A DNA stretch of 64,000 nucleotides from Candidatus Andeanibacterium colombiense (GCA_029202985.1 CP119316.1:744001-808000), one strand, 5' to 3'; positions 15,938 to 23,560 are shown, counted from the first letter of the stretch. The notes: generated by a model not told the origin, from the letters alone. Program-made: numbers and translations.

Positions 15938-16083
15938 ATCCAAAATTCCTGCCGAAAAGGGACTCGACGATTGCCCATATAGCTAGGCGGTCCAGGCTTA
16001 CCTGAGCCTGAACCGCCTTCGCCTTGCCTGCCGTCCGCACCGTGTGTTGGGGGGAGGTACGGCGGCAGGATGGTGCGCGGTGC

Positions 16084-16692
16084 TTAACGCAGGCCGCGGA
16101 TGCCGCTGAAGCTGACGTCCGCGCGGCCGTTGCTCATCCGGCAGGTGAAGTTGCCGGCGTCATAGCCGCGGAGGTTGTCGTTCCAGCCCCGATAGTCGTT
16201 GCCCCAGCCGCGGCCGTAGCGGTTGTCGCCATTGCGCCAGTCGCGGTTCAGGCCGTTGACCGCGATGCGGCCCCTGATCGTGTAGCCGTAGCGCGTGTCG
16301 CGGACCGAGCGGATGTCGGTCACCTTCGCGCGGCCCCGCCACGAAGCGCGCGAGGCGCGGCTTTCGGCGAGGTTGACGCACTGCTCGACCGCGCTGCGCG
16401 GGCTGCCGTAGCGGTTGTAGTAATCGTCGTAGCGGCCACGGTCGCGTTCGCGGCCGGACGAGGAGGCGATCGCGGCGATTCCGCCGATGACCAGCGCGCC
16501 GGCGATCACTTCGCCCGCGGAGATGCCGCCGCGGTCATGGTCGCGACCGCCATGGCCCCGTCCGCGATCGCCGTGTCCGCGGTCACCGTATCCGGGACCA
16601 CCGGGGCCGGGCTGTGCGAGGACCGGGGCGGACGACAGCGCGACCGCGCCGGCGGCGATAGTCGCGACGAGATTCCTGGTGATGGTCTTCAT
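16084..16692 (-). CDS. secreted Gly-rich protein, paralog 2
   Basis: This 202-aa protein has an N-terminal signal peptide ending near APVLA-QP, a repeat of GDRGHGDRGRGHGGRDHD type, and a hydrophobic SAGEVIAGALVIGGIAAIAS segment almost identical in pattern to the neighbouring paralog at 15248-15937. A conserved C-terminal domain follows with one Cys in EQCVNLAES and one in FTCRMSNG. The paired Cys suggest a disulfide in the periplasm. The two genes are tandem on the same strand and probably arose by duplication. The function is unknown. Confidence 0.82.
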   Translation of the reverse strand: MKTITRNLVATIAAGAVALSSAPVLAQPGPGGPGYGDRGHGDRGRGHGGRDHDRGGISAGEVIAGALVIGGIAAIASSSGRERDRGRYDDYYNRYGSPRSAVEQCVNLAESRASRASWRGRAKVTDIRSVRDTRYGYTIRGRIAVNGLNRDWRNGDNRYGRGWGNDYRGWNDNLRGYDAGNFTCRMSNGRADVSFSGIRGLR

Positions 16693-16831
16693 GAGGTTTT
16701 CCTTCCTTCCAACTTCCCTGGATCGGTAACGCCCAGAGCGTGGAAAGGGTTCTAGCGATTCGCAGCTTTTAGGATACTGAACCCGGCCGACAGCAGGCGT
16801 TCATAAATATCCGATCTTTTCTGAACAACGA

Positions 16832-16863
16832 AAAGCCCGCCGGAATCGCTTCCGGCGGGCTTT
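16832..16863 (-). terminator. intrinsic terminator after rplQ
   Basis: A perfect GC-rich stem (arms 16832-16844 and 16851-16863, 6-nt loop) lies 21 nt downstream of the rplQ stop. On the minus strand it reads into a T-rich tail (CTTTTCGTTG). It ends the ribosomal supercluster. Confidence 0.85.
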
Positions 16864-16884
16864 CGAATGGCGCTGCGGCGCGGC

Positions 16885-17310
16885 TCAGGCGGCGGCGAAG
16901 TCCAGCTCTTCCGCGGTCTCGACCGGGCCCGAATCCTGGCCCTTGGCATCGGTGTCGCGGTCGACCAGCTCGATGATCGCGATCGGCGCGGCGTCCGAGG
17001 CGCGGATACCGGCCTTGATGATGCGGGTGTAGCCGCCGTCACGCCCGGCATAGCGCGAGGCGAGCGCTTCGAAGAGCTTCTTTTCCTGGACCTCGTCGAG
17101 GATCCGCGCATGCGCGAGGCGGCGGTTCGACAGGCCGCCATGCTTCGCCAGCGTGATCAGCTTCTCGACATAGGGGCGCAGTTCCTTGGCCTTCGAGACC
17201 GTGGTGGTGATCTGCTCGTGCTTGATCAGCGCGGCGGCCATGTTGCGGAGGAGCGCGGCGCGGTGGCCGCTCTTGCGCTGGAGCTTACGCCCGCCCATTT
17301 TATGACGCAT
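16885..17310 (-). CDS. rplQ: 50S ribosomal protein L17
   Basis: This 141-aa protein starts MRHKMGGRKLQRKSGHR and has RAALLRNMAAAL, the standard L17 N terminus, with an acidic Ala/Glu-rich C-terminal tail. L17 binds 23S rRNA near the exit tunnel. In most bacteria rplQ directly follows rpoA; here rpoA ends at 22001 and 4.7 kb of unrelated genes intervene, so rplQ needs its own promoter. A weak candidate lies at 17405-17433. Confidence 0.97.
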   Translation of the reverse strand: MRHKMGGRKLQRKSGHRAALLRNMAAALIKHEQITTTVSKAKELRPYVEKLITLAKHGGLSNRRLAHARILDEVQEKKLFEALASRYAGRDGGYTRIIKAGIRASDAAPIAIIELVDRDTDAKGQDSGPVETAEELDFAAA

Positions 17311-17404
17311 AAATCATATCCTTCGTTCGCAGGGAGCCCGTATCAGGTAGCTCCGTCCAGGCAGCGCATCGTGCAACCACCGTTCCTCTTCGCGAGGAGG
17401 CCGC

Positions 17405-17433
17405 GCAAAAGACGGTTTTGCGGCGAAAGTCAA
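17405..17433 (-). promoter_or_regulatory. weak candidate promoter for rplQ
   Basis: On the minus strand TTGACT (17428-17433) is followed after 17 nt by TTTTGC (17405-17410), about 95 nt upstream of the rplQ start. The -35 box is good and the -10 box poor. I list it because rplQ is cut off from the rpoA transcript by a terminator and other genes. Confidence 0.3.
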
Positions 17434-17441
17434 GCTTTCTC

Positions 17442-17503
17442 CCCCTCTCCAAGCTGCGCTGGCCGCCGCCGCGGCAAGCTCTCTAGCCGCAGTTGGAGAG
17501 GGG
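17442..17503. repeat. 62-bp inverted repeat between terminase and rplQ
   Basis: The arms CCCCTCTCCAA (17442-17452) and TTGGAGAGGGG (17493-17503) are perfect complements, and the next bases also pair partly (TGCG / CGCA). It lies directly downstream of the terminase gene on the minus strand and may act as its terminator, but no T tract is seen. Confidence 0.7.
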
Positions 17504-17506
17504 CGA

Positions 17507-18826
17507 TCACAATTGCACGATCCGCGGCGCCTCCTTCGCGGCGACCAGCAGCGCCCACAAGGCCCAGACCATCGCATCCGCCCGGTCGGGCGACTTGCGC
17601 CCGCCGGCGTGGGGCCCCTGACAGCCCCCGCCCGCGACCAGCCCGGCCAGCTCCTCCTCCAGCTCGGGAAAGCTCCCGGCGAACTTCGCCCTTCCTGCCT
17701 CGAACAGCCCGGCGACCGGCTCGGCCCGCACCGCCTTGCCCCGCGTCGCGCTCACCAAAGTCAGCGGCAGCGCCAGCCCGGCCCCGCGCAGCACCGCGCG
17801 GACCATCTCGCCGCCCTGGTTCTGCTCGGCCACCACCCGGTCCGCCCCATGCGCCTGCGCCGCCATATCCACCCGCCGCGCCCAGCCCTCGGGCGACAAT
17901 CCTCCGGCCGACCAGTCCGCCAGCACATGGCCGACCCCCGCGCGGTCGAGCGCGCAGACCACGATCCCGCACACCCCCGCCGCGCTCGCCGGCGGATCGA
18001 CGCCTACCACCACGCGCCGAAGCTCCCCCGCGCCCGGCACCGCCCCGCGGCATCGCTCGACCAGCGCCGCGGGCCACAGGCTCCCGGCGATGTCCTCCAG
18101 CAGCACCCCGTCGATCTCCTCGCGCGCCATCCGCGTGCCGCGATAGAGCCCCTCGACCGCCGCGATGAACGCCTCGGGCAGATGCGGATTGTCGCCGCTC
18201 GCCCCGCCGGTCAGCCGGCTATCCCCCTGCGCGAGGATCCGCCCGAGCGCCGCGCAGCCCCCGCGCGGGGTGGTGGTGACCAGCGCGCGCGGGCGCTCGC
18301 CGCAGCGCAGGCCGAGCTGCAGCATGTCCCACGCCGCCTGCGGATGGCGCCACTTGGCGAGCTCGTCGCACCACGCGAAATGATGCTGCGGCCCGCGCAG
18401 TCCCTCCGGATTCGCGCCCGAATAGAGCTGCGCCTCGGCCCCGTCCGGAAAATGCACCAACCCGCGCGACGGCTCGAACGAGGGCCGCTCCGACCGATGC
18501 AGCGGCAGCGCGAGCAGCCCGCTCGGCCCCTCGACCATCAGCTCGCGCGCCTCGCGGATATTCGCCGCGACCAGCGCGATCCGTGCCCCCGGATGGAGCC
18601 GCGCCATCTCCGCGACCCATTCCGCCCCGGCGCGCGTCTTCCCGAACCCGCGCCCGGCCAGCATCACCCATGTGCGCCACGCGCCCTCCGGCGCGGCCTG
18701 ACCGTCATGCGCCCACACGCCCCAGTCGCCGGCGAGCGTCTCCGCCTCGAGATCGGCGATCCGGCGCATCAGCGCATCGCGCTGCGCGGGTTTGAGCGCG
18801 AGAATGCGCTGTTTGAGTGCGGTCAT
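17507..18826 (-). CDS. terminase large subunit, gene-transfer-agent/phage DNA packaging type
   Basis: This 439-aa DNA-packaging motor has an ATPase Walker A AGRGFGKT (57-64), a Walker B WCDE (152-155), and a nuclease part with VVVGVDPPAS, VAEQNQGGE and the C-terminal KSPDRADAMVWAL that is usual in phage and GTA large terminases. It translocates DNA into procapsids and cuts it. The length fits the compact alphaproteobacterial GTA-type enzyme. No capsid, portal or tail genes are in the window, so it is either an isolated GTA terminase locus or a prophage remnant. A candidate small subunit lies upstream on the same strand. Confidence 0.88.
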   Translation of the reverse strand: MTALKQRILALKPAQRDALMRRIADLEAETLAGDWGVWAHDGQAAPEGAWRTWVMLAGRGFGKTRAGAEWVAEMARLHPGARIALVAANIREARELMVEGPSGLLALPLHRSERPSFEPSRGLVHFPDGAEAQLYSGANPEGLRGPQHHFAWCDELAKWRHPQAAWDMLQLGLRCGERPRALVTTTPRGGCAALGRILAQGDSRLTGGASGDNPHLPEAFIAAVEGLYRGTRMAREEIDGVLLEDIAGSLWPAALVERCRGAVPGAGELRRVVVGVDPPASAAGVCGIVVCALDRAGVGHVLADWSAGGLSPEGWARRVDMAAQAHGADRVVAEQNQGGEMVRAVLRGAGLALPLTLVSATRGKAVRAEPVAGLFEAGRAKFAGSFPELEEELAGLVAGGGCQGPHAGGRKSPDRADAMVWALWALLVAAKEAPRIVQL

Positions 18827-18887
18827 CGGTGGTTCCTCGTTCGGTTCACGCGGAGACGCGGAGAATATCCGGCCGCATCCCCGCCGA

Positions 18888-18957
18888 TTCCCCGCGCAGG
18901 CGGGATCTCAGGCGGTGGAGCGCTGCTGCATGAGACCCCCGCCTGCGCGGGGGGTCA
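18888..18957. repeat. family A dyad overlapping the terS-like stop codon
   Basis: The left hairpin CCCCGCGCAGGCGGG-ATCTCAGG and the inverted right hairpin GAGACCCCCGCCTGCGCGGGGGG are separated by about 25 nt. The right arm ends at 18954, directly next to the stop codon (18955-18957) of the small-subunit-like gene. It separates the two terminase genes. Confidence 0.82.
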
Positions 18958-19533
18958 GTCGATTGCCTCCGCGCCCTCGCCCCGCCGCGCGAGCAATGCG
19001 TCCTTCCGCGCATCCATCCGCTCGATCGCCTCGATCCTGAGGAGGATGCTCGCCCGCACCGCCTCGCGGTCGGGCGCTTTCTCACGCGCGCGGAAATTCT
19101 GCGCCGCGCCGCCGCGCGCCTCGGCCCGGTGCAGCCGCAGCAGATTGAGCGCGTCGGCGAAACTCACGTCCTTCCCCCGCGCGCTGACCGGCTGTTCGGC
19201 TCCGGTGATCGGTGCGGTGCGCAGCGAATCCGTCGCATTCTCGATCAGCATCGCCTCGAGCCGCGCATAGCCCTGCTCGACCGCCGCCTGCCATTCGGCC
19301 GCGAAGCCCGGATTTTTCTTGCGCCGGTTATAGACCGCGGTGGTCGAAAACTGCGCCGCCTCGGCCGCCGCGGTGACGTTGCAGGTCGCGCAGAGCTCCT
19401 CGAGGAACTTGCGCTCGCTCCCCTGCGACCAGCGCTTGCCCTCGGTGCGGATGATCTTGGTTTTGCCGTTCTTCGCTTCGCGCACGACGACGCCCGGCGC
19501 ACCGCAGCGCGCCGGCTGGTTCTGTTTGGGCAT
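18955..19533 (-). CDS. candidate terminase small subunit-like protein
   Basis: This 192-aa protein has a putative helix-turn-helix region (NVTAAAEAAQFSTTAVYNRR) followed by NPGFAAEWQAAVEQGYARLE and a long helical charged tail. The pattern of a Cys pair (CATC), the HTH and an 'AAEW..A...G..RLE' helix is shared with the protein at 47270-48202. Position directly upstream of the large terminase on the same strand, with 128 nt and a repeat between, supports a DNA-recognition partner role. The assignment rests on context and the HTH, not on a certain family match. Confidence 0.62.
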   Translation of the reverse strand: MPKQNQPARCGAPGVVVREAKNGKTKIIRTEGKRWSQGSERKFLEELCATCNVTAAAEAAQFSTTAVYNRRKKNPGFAAEWQAAVEQGYARLEAMLIENATDSLRTAPITGAEQPVSARGKDVSFADALNLLRLHRAEARGGAAQNFRAREKAPDREAVRASILLRIEAIERMDARKDALLARRGEGAEAID

Positions 19534-19557
19534 GATGGGGTTCCTGTCACTTTCGCG

Positions 19558-19583
19558 CCCCCCGCGAAGGCGGGGGCCTCAGG
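19558..19583. repeat. single family A hairpin
   Basis: One CCCCCGCGAAGGCGGGGGCCTCAGG half-unit lies 24 nt upstream of the terminase small-subunit-like gene (minus strand). No right-hand partner is seen. Confidence 0.75.
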
Positions 19584-19698
19584 CCGGCGCGCTCACTGGG
19601 CGCGGATTGGCCATGTTCCGGATATGTACCAGATTAGCGTGACGATGTCAAGGGATTTAACCTATTTGGACATATGGCTTAGGGTCAGAACCAAAACC

Positions 19699-20280
19699 TT
19701 ACTTCAAAGGCCGGCTAATCGAACGCCACGCTGCAAAATCCACGGCCTCGCCAGAGTCCGCAGATATCTGGGCAAGGCTGGCATGTTCAGTCATGATTAC
19801 AACATTGCTCGCTGGCCAGCGGGCGTTCGGAACAATGATCGCCTCGTATTCATAGAAGAATGCGACTTCACCGATCTGCTGGGTAGTTGGATATTCACCG
19901 CCGCGCTGAACGTAGGAAAGCTGCCCATAGAGCCGCATGTCCACACCAAGGGCTGCCAAGCGCCCTTCGCTGGAGAGATCCAGAACACGGTTGAGTTCAA
20001 CTTCGATCTGATGGATGCGTTTTGCAGGCTTGGACGGCGGAATAGGCTGCCCTCGCGAGACGTGGAACCAAGCTTCAGCGAGCGCACCGTCGCGCTCCGT
20101 CGAGGTATACAGGACATCAAAACTTCCATCGTCCCATCGACCGCCAGCGCGACCGGGGCGAAGAGGATCGCGACCTTCAGCGACTACGCGCCATAAGCGA
20201 GTTGAAAGGCCTATTGGCGTCTCGGCCTCAATCGCGTCTAATAACGCCTGCGGTCGGGGCAGACGATGGTCGTGGCTCAA
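19699..20280 (-). CDS. RES-domain toxin
   Basis: This 193-aa RES-family protein has an early conserved Arg (STRLWRV) and RAGGRWDDGSFDVLYTS, followed by the Glu-containing AEAWFHVSRG. These positions correspond to the conserved Arg, Tyr and Glu of RES toxins such as MbcT, which degrade NAD+. It starts with TTG at 20278-20280 and overlaps the antitoxin stop by 4 nt (TTGA), so translation is likely coupled. It is less GC-rich than nearby genes. It is the last gene of a three-gene operon. Confidence 0.85.
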   Translation of the reverse strand: MSHDHRLPRPQALLDAIEAETPIGLSTRLWRVVAEGRDPLRPGRAGGRWDDGSFDVLYTSTERDGALAEAWFHVSRGQPIPPSKPAKRIHQIEVELNRVLDLSSEGRLAALGVDMRLYGQLSYVQRGGEYPTTQQIGEVAFFYEYEAIIVPNARWPASNVVIMTEHASLAQISADSGEAVDFAAWRSISRPLK

Positions 20281-20612
20281 AGATACGCCTCGGCGTCCAA
20301 GCGATCCAGGATCGCAATGACATCTGCGGTACGGTCACTGACGATCAAGTCGATTGCCCGTTTTCCATCCAGCTGAGGATGATCCGAGTATAACCAGATG
20401 CGCACCTCTTCAGGCGTATAATATTCATCCAGACGGCTAACCACATAATGCAATCGCGCCAACAACAGTTGGACATCTGGTTTCGGGGCATGTGATCCTG
20501 CTTTCCAGCGATGCACCGTAGCGGAGGAAACATCTGTGAAATTGGCAATATCCGTACCCTTAAGACCACCATTGTCCTGAAGGCGATCAATAAAACGGGT
20601 TACAGCGTTCAT
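20277..20612 (-). CDS. Xre/MbcA/ParS-type antitoxin
   Basis: This 111-aa protein has an N-terminal helix-turn-helix (LKGTDIANFTDVSSATVHRW) and a C-terminal domain ending in DGKRAIDLIVSDRTADVI, typical of antitoxins paired with RES toxins. It should bind and cap the toxin's NAD pocket and repress the operon. The ATG at 20610-20612 is chosen: GGAAGG precedes it and it forms an ATGA overlap with the upstream 86-aa gene. A GTG at 20630 is an alternative. Overlaps on both sides argue for one polycistronic mRNA. Confidence 0.85.
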   Translation of the reverse strand: MNAVTRFIDRLQDNGGLKGTDIANFTDVSSATVHRWKAGSHAPKPDVQLLLARLHYVVSRLDEYYTPEEVRIWLYSDHPQLDGKRAIDLIVSDRTADVIAILDRLDAEAYL

Positions 20613-20869
20613 TGCGTCACGACCTTCCACCTGCGCGGATGCGATCCGACAGATGTGCCGGTGAGACCCCGGCGTGCGGCAAGACCACGCACGGAATGGA
20701 GATTTTCGAGGCTGGCTCGGATTTGCTCATTGCGAAGGGCCTGCGCAGCAAGACGCAATGAAAGGCTCTCCGCGGCTTGTTCCTGAGTCTGAGCTTCCCC
20801 TGCTCCAAGGAAAAGTTCTGCCTGTGTGAACGCGGCGCGCGCGGTCGGAAGGAGGATAACGTTAGCCAT
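20609..20869 (-). CDS. unknown 86-aa protein, first gene of the RES/Xre operon
   Basis: This small protein starts MANVILLPTARAAFTQ, is helical and Glu/Gln/Ala-rich in the middle (AGEAQTQEQAAESL) and ends with a basic segment (RGLAARRGL, HPRRWK). I do not recognise a family. Its TGA stop overlaps the antitoxin ATG as ATGA, so it is almost surely translated with the antitoxin. Possible roles are an operon regulator, a second antitoxin or a chaperone; none can be assigned. An upstream in-frame ATG near 20941 exists but lacks a ribosome-binding site. Confidence 0.65.
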   Translation of the reverse strand: MANVILLPTARAAFTQAELFLGAGEAQTQEQAAESLSLRLAAQALRNEQIRASLENLHSVRGLAARRGLTGTSVGSHPRRWKVVTQ

Positions 20870-20979
20870 GCCCTGACCTCGCATATATTTTTCACGGAAG
20901 CAAGGTTGTGAAAATATAATGAGATTTTGGGGTCGAGCCACCAGATCCCGTTCGATTCAATATAGTGCTGAACTGAAAA

Positions 20980-21003
20980 AAGGCCGCCCAAACGGGCGGC
21001 CTT
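20980..21003 (-). terminator. intrinsic terminator after the H1-like gene
   Basis: A perfect 10-bp stem (20980-20989 / 20994-21003) with a 4-nt loop is followed on the minus strand by a T run (CCTTTTTTC). It ends the transcript of the basic protein gene at 21055-21288 and separates it from the toxin-antitoxin operon. Confidence 0.88.
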
Positions 21004-21054
21004 CTCATTCCATCTCACGGAACCCCGGCCCGCCCTGGGGTGACAAACGTCGGC

Positions 21055-21288
21055 TTAACTCGCGGCCCCCTTCTCCACCGCCGCCGCCGCCTTGGCGAGC
21101 GCCTTCGGCAGCGCGCCGTTGGCCGTTTTCTTGACCTTCTTCGCGGGCTTGGCGGGCTTGGCAGCGGGCGCCTTCACCGGCTTTGGCGCCACAGGCTTCA
21201 GAGCCGGCGTCTTCCGCCCGGCGAGCGCCTTGAGGCTTTCGTCGATCGAGGAAAGCGTCTGCAAAAGGCTGGTTTCGAACTTGTTCAT
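21055..21288 (-). CDS. small Lys/Ala/Pro-rich basic protein, histone H1-like
   Basis: This 77-aa protein has a short N-terminal helix (MNKFETSLLQTLSSIDESLK) and a Lys/Ala/Pro-rich rest (KPVKAPAAKPAKPAKKVKK), the composition of bacterial H1-like nucleoid proteins. The ATG at 21286-21288 is preceded by AGGAG and is clearly better than the longer frame that starts at 21444. It is followed by a strong terminator. DNA binding is inferred from composition only. Confidence 0.75.
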   Translation of the reverse strand: MNKFETSLLQTLSSIDESLKALAGRKTPALKPVAPKPVKAPAAKPAKPAKKVKKTANGALPKALAKAAAAVEKGAAS

Positions 21289-22000
21289 GAGGGGCTCCTG
21301 TTGAACGCATTGTGACAGTTCAATGACGGAGCGGCCACTCCTATCGGGTGGCGGCGTATTTCTGTCGTATTTGGAGGTGGTGTGGCGGGTCGGATGGGGG
21401 GCCCTGCCCTCACCCTCGTCATCGCGAGGGGCCGCAGGTCCCATGGCGATCCAGGGCGTCGGTGCGCCGCGCTTCCGGATTGCCGCGTCGCCGCGCTCTT
21501 CGCAGTGACGAAGGGCATCCTACTGGATCCCCGCGCAGGCGGGGATCTCGTGCGGGATGGCCGAGCCTCCGGTCGAGAGAGGTCCCCGCCTGCGCGGGGG
21601 ACTCCGCGAGGACGGCCCGCACCCTCTCTGCGCCTCCGCGCCTCTGCGAGCGCAATCCCTTCCTTCTCCGCGCCTCCGCGTCTCCGCGCGAGATATCCTC
21701 TATGGGCGGAGGGGCTCGACCGCCGGGCCCCAAGCGCTCTTGCGGTGACAGCGAGCAGCGCTCAACTGGCATGCCGTGACGCGCACGGCATCATGGAGCC
21801 ATTTCGCCGATGTGCGCGCCCAGTTCGGCAGTGCCAGCGCGGTCGCAGACCGAGTTGTGTTCAACAAAGCGGCATAAGCAAAGGGCCGCCCTTGCGGACG
21901 GCCCTTCAATCTGGTTCCCGATCCCCCGCGCAGGCGGGGGTCTCGGGCCGGGTGGCGCCTGGTGGCCTGAGGTCCCCGCCTGCGCGGGGACGCAAATGGC
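21289..22000. repeat. 712-nt repeat-rich gap (families A, B and CTCCGCG)
   Basis: This gap upstream of the H1-like gene and downstream of rpoA holds a family B dyad (about 21415-21512), a family A dyad (21529-21602), a run of CTCCGCGCCTCCGCG-type repeats (about 21625-21692), the rpoA terminator (21881-21906) and another family A dyad (21919-21991). I see no convincing gene; the open frames in it are repeat translations. The upstream (right) edge of the 4.7-kb block that separates rpoA from rplQ lies here. Confidence 0.75.
21881..21906 (-). terminator. terminator-like hairpin downstream of rpoA
   Basis: Arms 21881-21891 and 21896-21906 pair with one mismatch. On the minus strand the stem is followed by a T-rich stretch (CCCTTTGCTT). 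It lies 95 nt after the rpoA stop, with a family A dyad in between, and would separate rpoA from the genes that follow. Confidence 0.7.
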
Positions 22001-23056
22001 TTAACCGAGCAGTTCCTGCTCGAGCTTCTTGGCCATTTCCTCGATGTTCTCCGGCGGCCAGCCGGGGATGTCCATGCCGAGGCGCAGGCCCATGCTGCTG
22101 AGCACTTCCTTGATCTCGTTGAGCGACTTGCGGCCGAAGTTCGGCGTGCGCAGCATCTCGGCTTCGGTCTTCTGGACCAGATCGCCGATGTAGATGATGT
22201 TGTCGTTCTTGAGGCAGTTGGCCGAGCGGACCGACAGTTCGAGCTCGTCGACCTTCTTGAGCAGGTAGCGGTTGAGCTGGTTCGCGTCGCTCTCTTCCGG
22301 CTGCGCGGCCATCCCGATCATCGGGCTCGACGGCTGCGGGATGCCGTCTTCGAAGTGGACGAACAGGGTCAGCTGGTCCTGGAGGATGCGCGCGGCATAG
22401 GCCACCGCGTCTTCCGGGGTCACCGTGCCGTCGCTCTCGACCGTGAGGCTCAGCCGGTCGTAATCGAGTTCCTGCCCGACGCGGGCGTTCTCGACCTTGT
22501 AGCTGACCTGCTTGATCGGCGAATAGAGGCTGTCGACCGGGATCAGGCCGATCGGCGCATCGACCGGGCGGTTGCCGACCGCCGGCACGTAGCCCTTGCC
22601 GCTGTCCGCGGTGAGCTCCATGTTCAGCGTCGCGCCTTCGTCGAGATGGCAGATCACCAGATCCTTGTTCATCACTTCGATGTCGCCGGTGACCGCGATG
22701 TCGCCAGCCTTCACTTCGCCCGGGCCGGTGGCCGAAAGCTGCAGCCGCTTGGGGCCTTCGCCTTCCATCTTGAGCGCGATCTGCTTCACGTTGAGCACGA
22801 TGTCGGTGACGTCTTCGCGCACGCCGGCGAGCGACGAGAATTCATGCAGCACGTTCTCGATCTTGATCGAGGTGATCGCCGCGCCCTGGAGCGAAGACAG
22901 CAGCACGCGGCGCAGCGAGTTGCCGAGCGTCAGGCCGAAGCCGCGCTCGAGCGGCTCGGCGACGAAGGTCGCCTTGCGCCTGGAATCGCCGCCGGCCTTG
23001 ACTTCGAGGGCGTTGGGCTTCTTGAGTTCCTGCCAGTTCTTCATGTTGACGGACAT
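22001..23056 (-). CDS. rpoA: RNA polymerase alpha subunit
   Basis: This 351-aa subunit has an N-terminal assembly domain (GFGLTLGNSLRRVLLSSLQGAA) and a C-terminal domain for promoter UP elements and activators (NCLKNDNIIYIGDLVQKTE, NFGRKSLNEIKEVL). It nucleates RNA polymerase assembly. It lies 114 nt after rpsK, and that gap holds a strong hairpin. A terminator-like hairpin follows, so the usual rpoA-rplQ pairing is lost. Confidence 0.98.
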   Translation of the reverse strand: MSVNMKNWQELKKPNALEVKAGGDSRRKATFVAEPLERGFGLTLGNSLRRVLLSSLQGAAITSIKIENVLHEFSSLAGVREDVTDIVLNVKQIALKMEGEGPKRLQLSATGPGEVKAGDIAVTGDIEVMNKDLVICHLDEGATLNMELTADSGKGYVPAVGNRPVDAPIGLIPVDSLYSPIKQVSYKVENARVGQELDYDRLSLTVESDGTVTPEDAVAYAARILQDQLTLFVHFEDGIPQPSSPMIGMAAQPEESDANQLNRYLLKKVDELELSVRSANCLKNDNIIYIGDLVQKTEAEMLRTPNFGRKSLNEIKEVLSSMGLRLGMDIPGWPPENIEEMAKKLEQELLG

Positions 23057-23088
23057 GGACTTCCCCTAATGGAGTGGGTTTTCAGCGG

Positions 23089-23125
23089 GATCGGCCGTGG
23101 CCCCTTGATGGTGCCACGGCCGATC
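23089..23125 (-). promoter_or_regulatory. 13-bp stem-loop in the rpsK-rpoA gap
   Basis: Perfect arms (23089-23101 / 23113-23125) with an 11-nt loop lie about 33 nt upstream of the rpoA start. No T tract follows, so it is not a simple terminator. It may be an mRNA processing or stability element that sets the rpoA level relative to the ribosomal proteins; this is inference. Confidence 0.55.
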
Positions 23126-23170
23126 CGAAGATGTGCGCGTCGGCCGGGGCCGCCGCGGAACAGGTTCAAA

Positions 23171-23560
23171 TCAGACGCGGCGGCGCTTGGACGGCCGCAC
23201 GCCATTGTGCGGGATCGGCGTGACGTCGCGGATCGAGGTGATCGTGAAACCGACCGCCTGGAGCGCGCGGAGGGCGCTCTCGCGGCCCGAGCCGGGGCCC
23301 TTGACCTCGACTTCGAGGGTGCGGACGCCGTGTTCGGCGGCCTTCTTGCCGGCATCATCCGCCGCGACCTGGGCCGCGTAAGGGGTCGACTTGCGGCTGC
23401 CCTTGAAGCCCATCATGCCGGCGCTGGACCAGCTGATCGCATTGCCCTGGGCATCGGTGATGGTGATCATCGTGTTGTTGAAGCTGGCGTTGACGTGGGC
23501 GACGCCGCTCGAAATGTTCTTACGCTCGCGGCGCTTGATGCGCTGGGGTTCGCGTGCCAT
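23171..23560 (-). CDS. rpsK: 30S ribosomal protein S11
   Basis: This 129-aa protein has the S11 core: NTMITITDAQGNAISWSSAG, GFKGSRKSTPYAAQ and the C-terminal DVTPIPHNGVRPSKRRRV. It binds 16S rRNA in the platform near the mRNA exit. It sits between rpsM and rpoA as in the standard alpha operon. Confidence 0.98.
   Translation of the reverse strand: MAREPQRIKRRERKNISSGVAHVNASFNNTMITITDAQGNAISWSSAGMMGFKGSRKSTPYAAQVAADDAGKKAAEHGVRTLEVEVKGPGSGRESALRALQAVGFTITSIRDVTPIPHNGVRPSKRRRV

Noticed and set aside
17513..19270. 585-codon plus-strand frame opposite the terminase genes
   Set aside because: Pro/Arg/Ala-rich antisense translation; the minus-strand genes show clear ATPase and nuclease motifs.
21382..22101. 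open frame of 239 codons in the repeat-rich gap after rpoA
   Set aside because: It is a translation of family A, family B and CTCCGCG repeats with Arg/Pro bias and no start signal.
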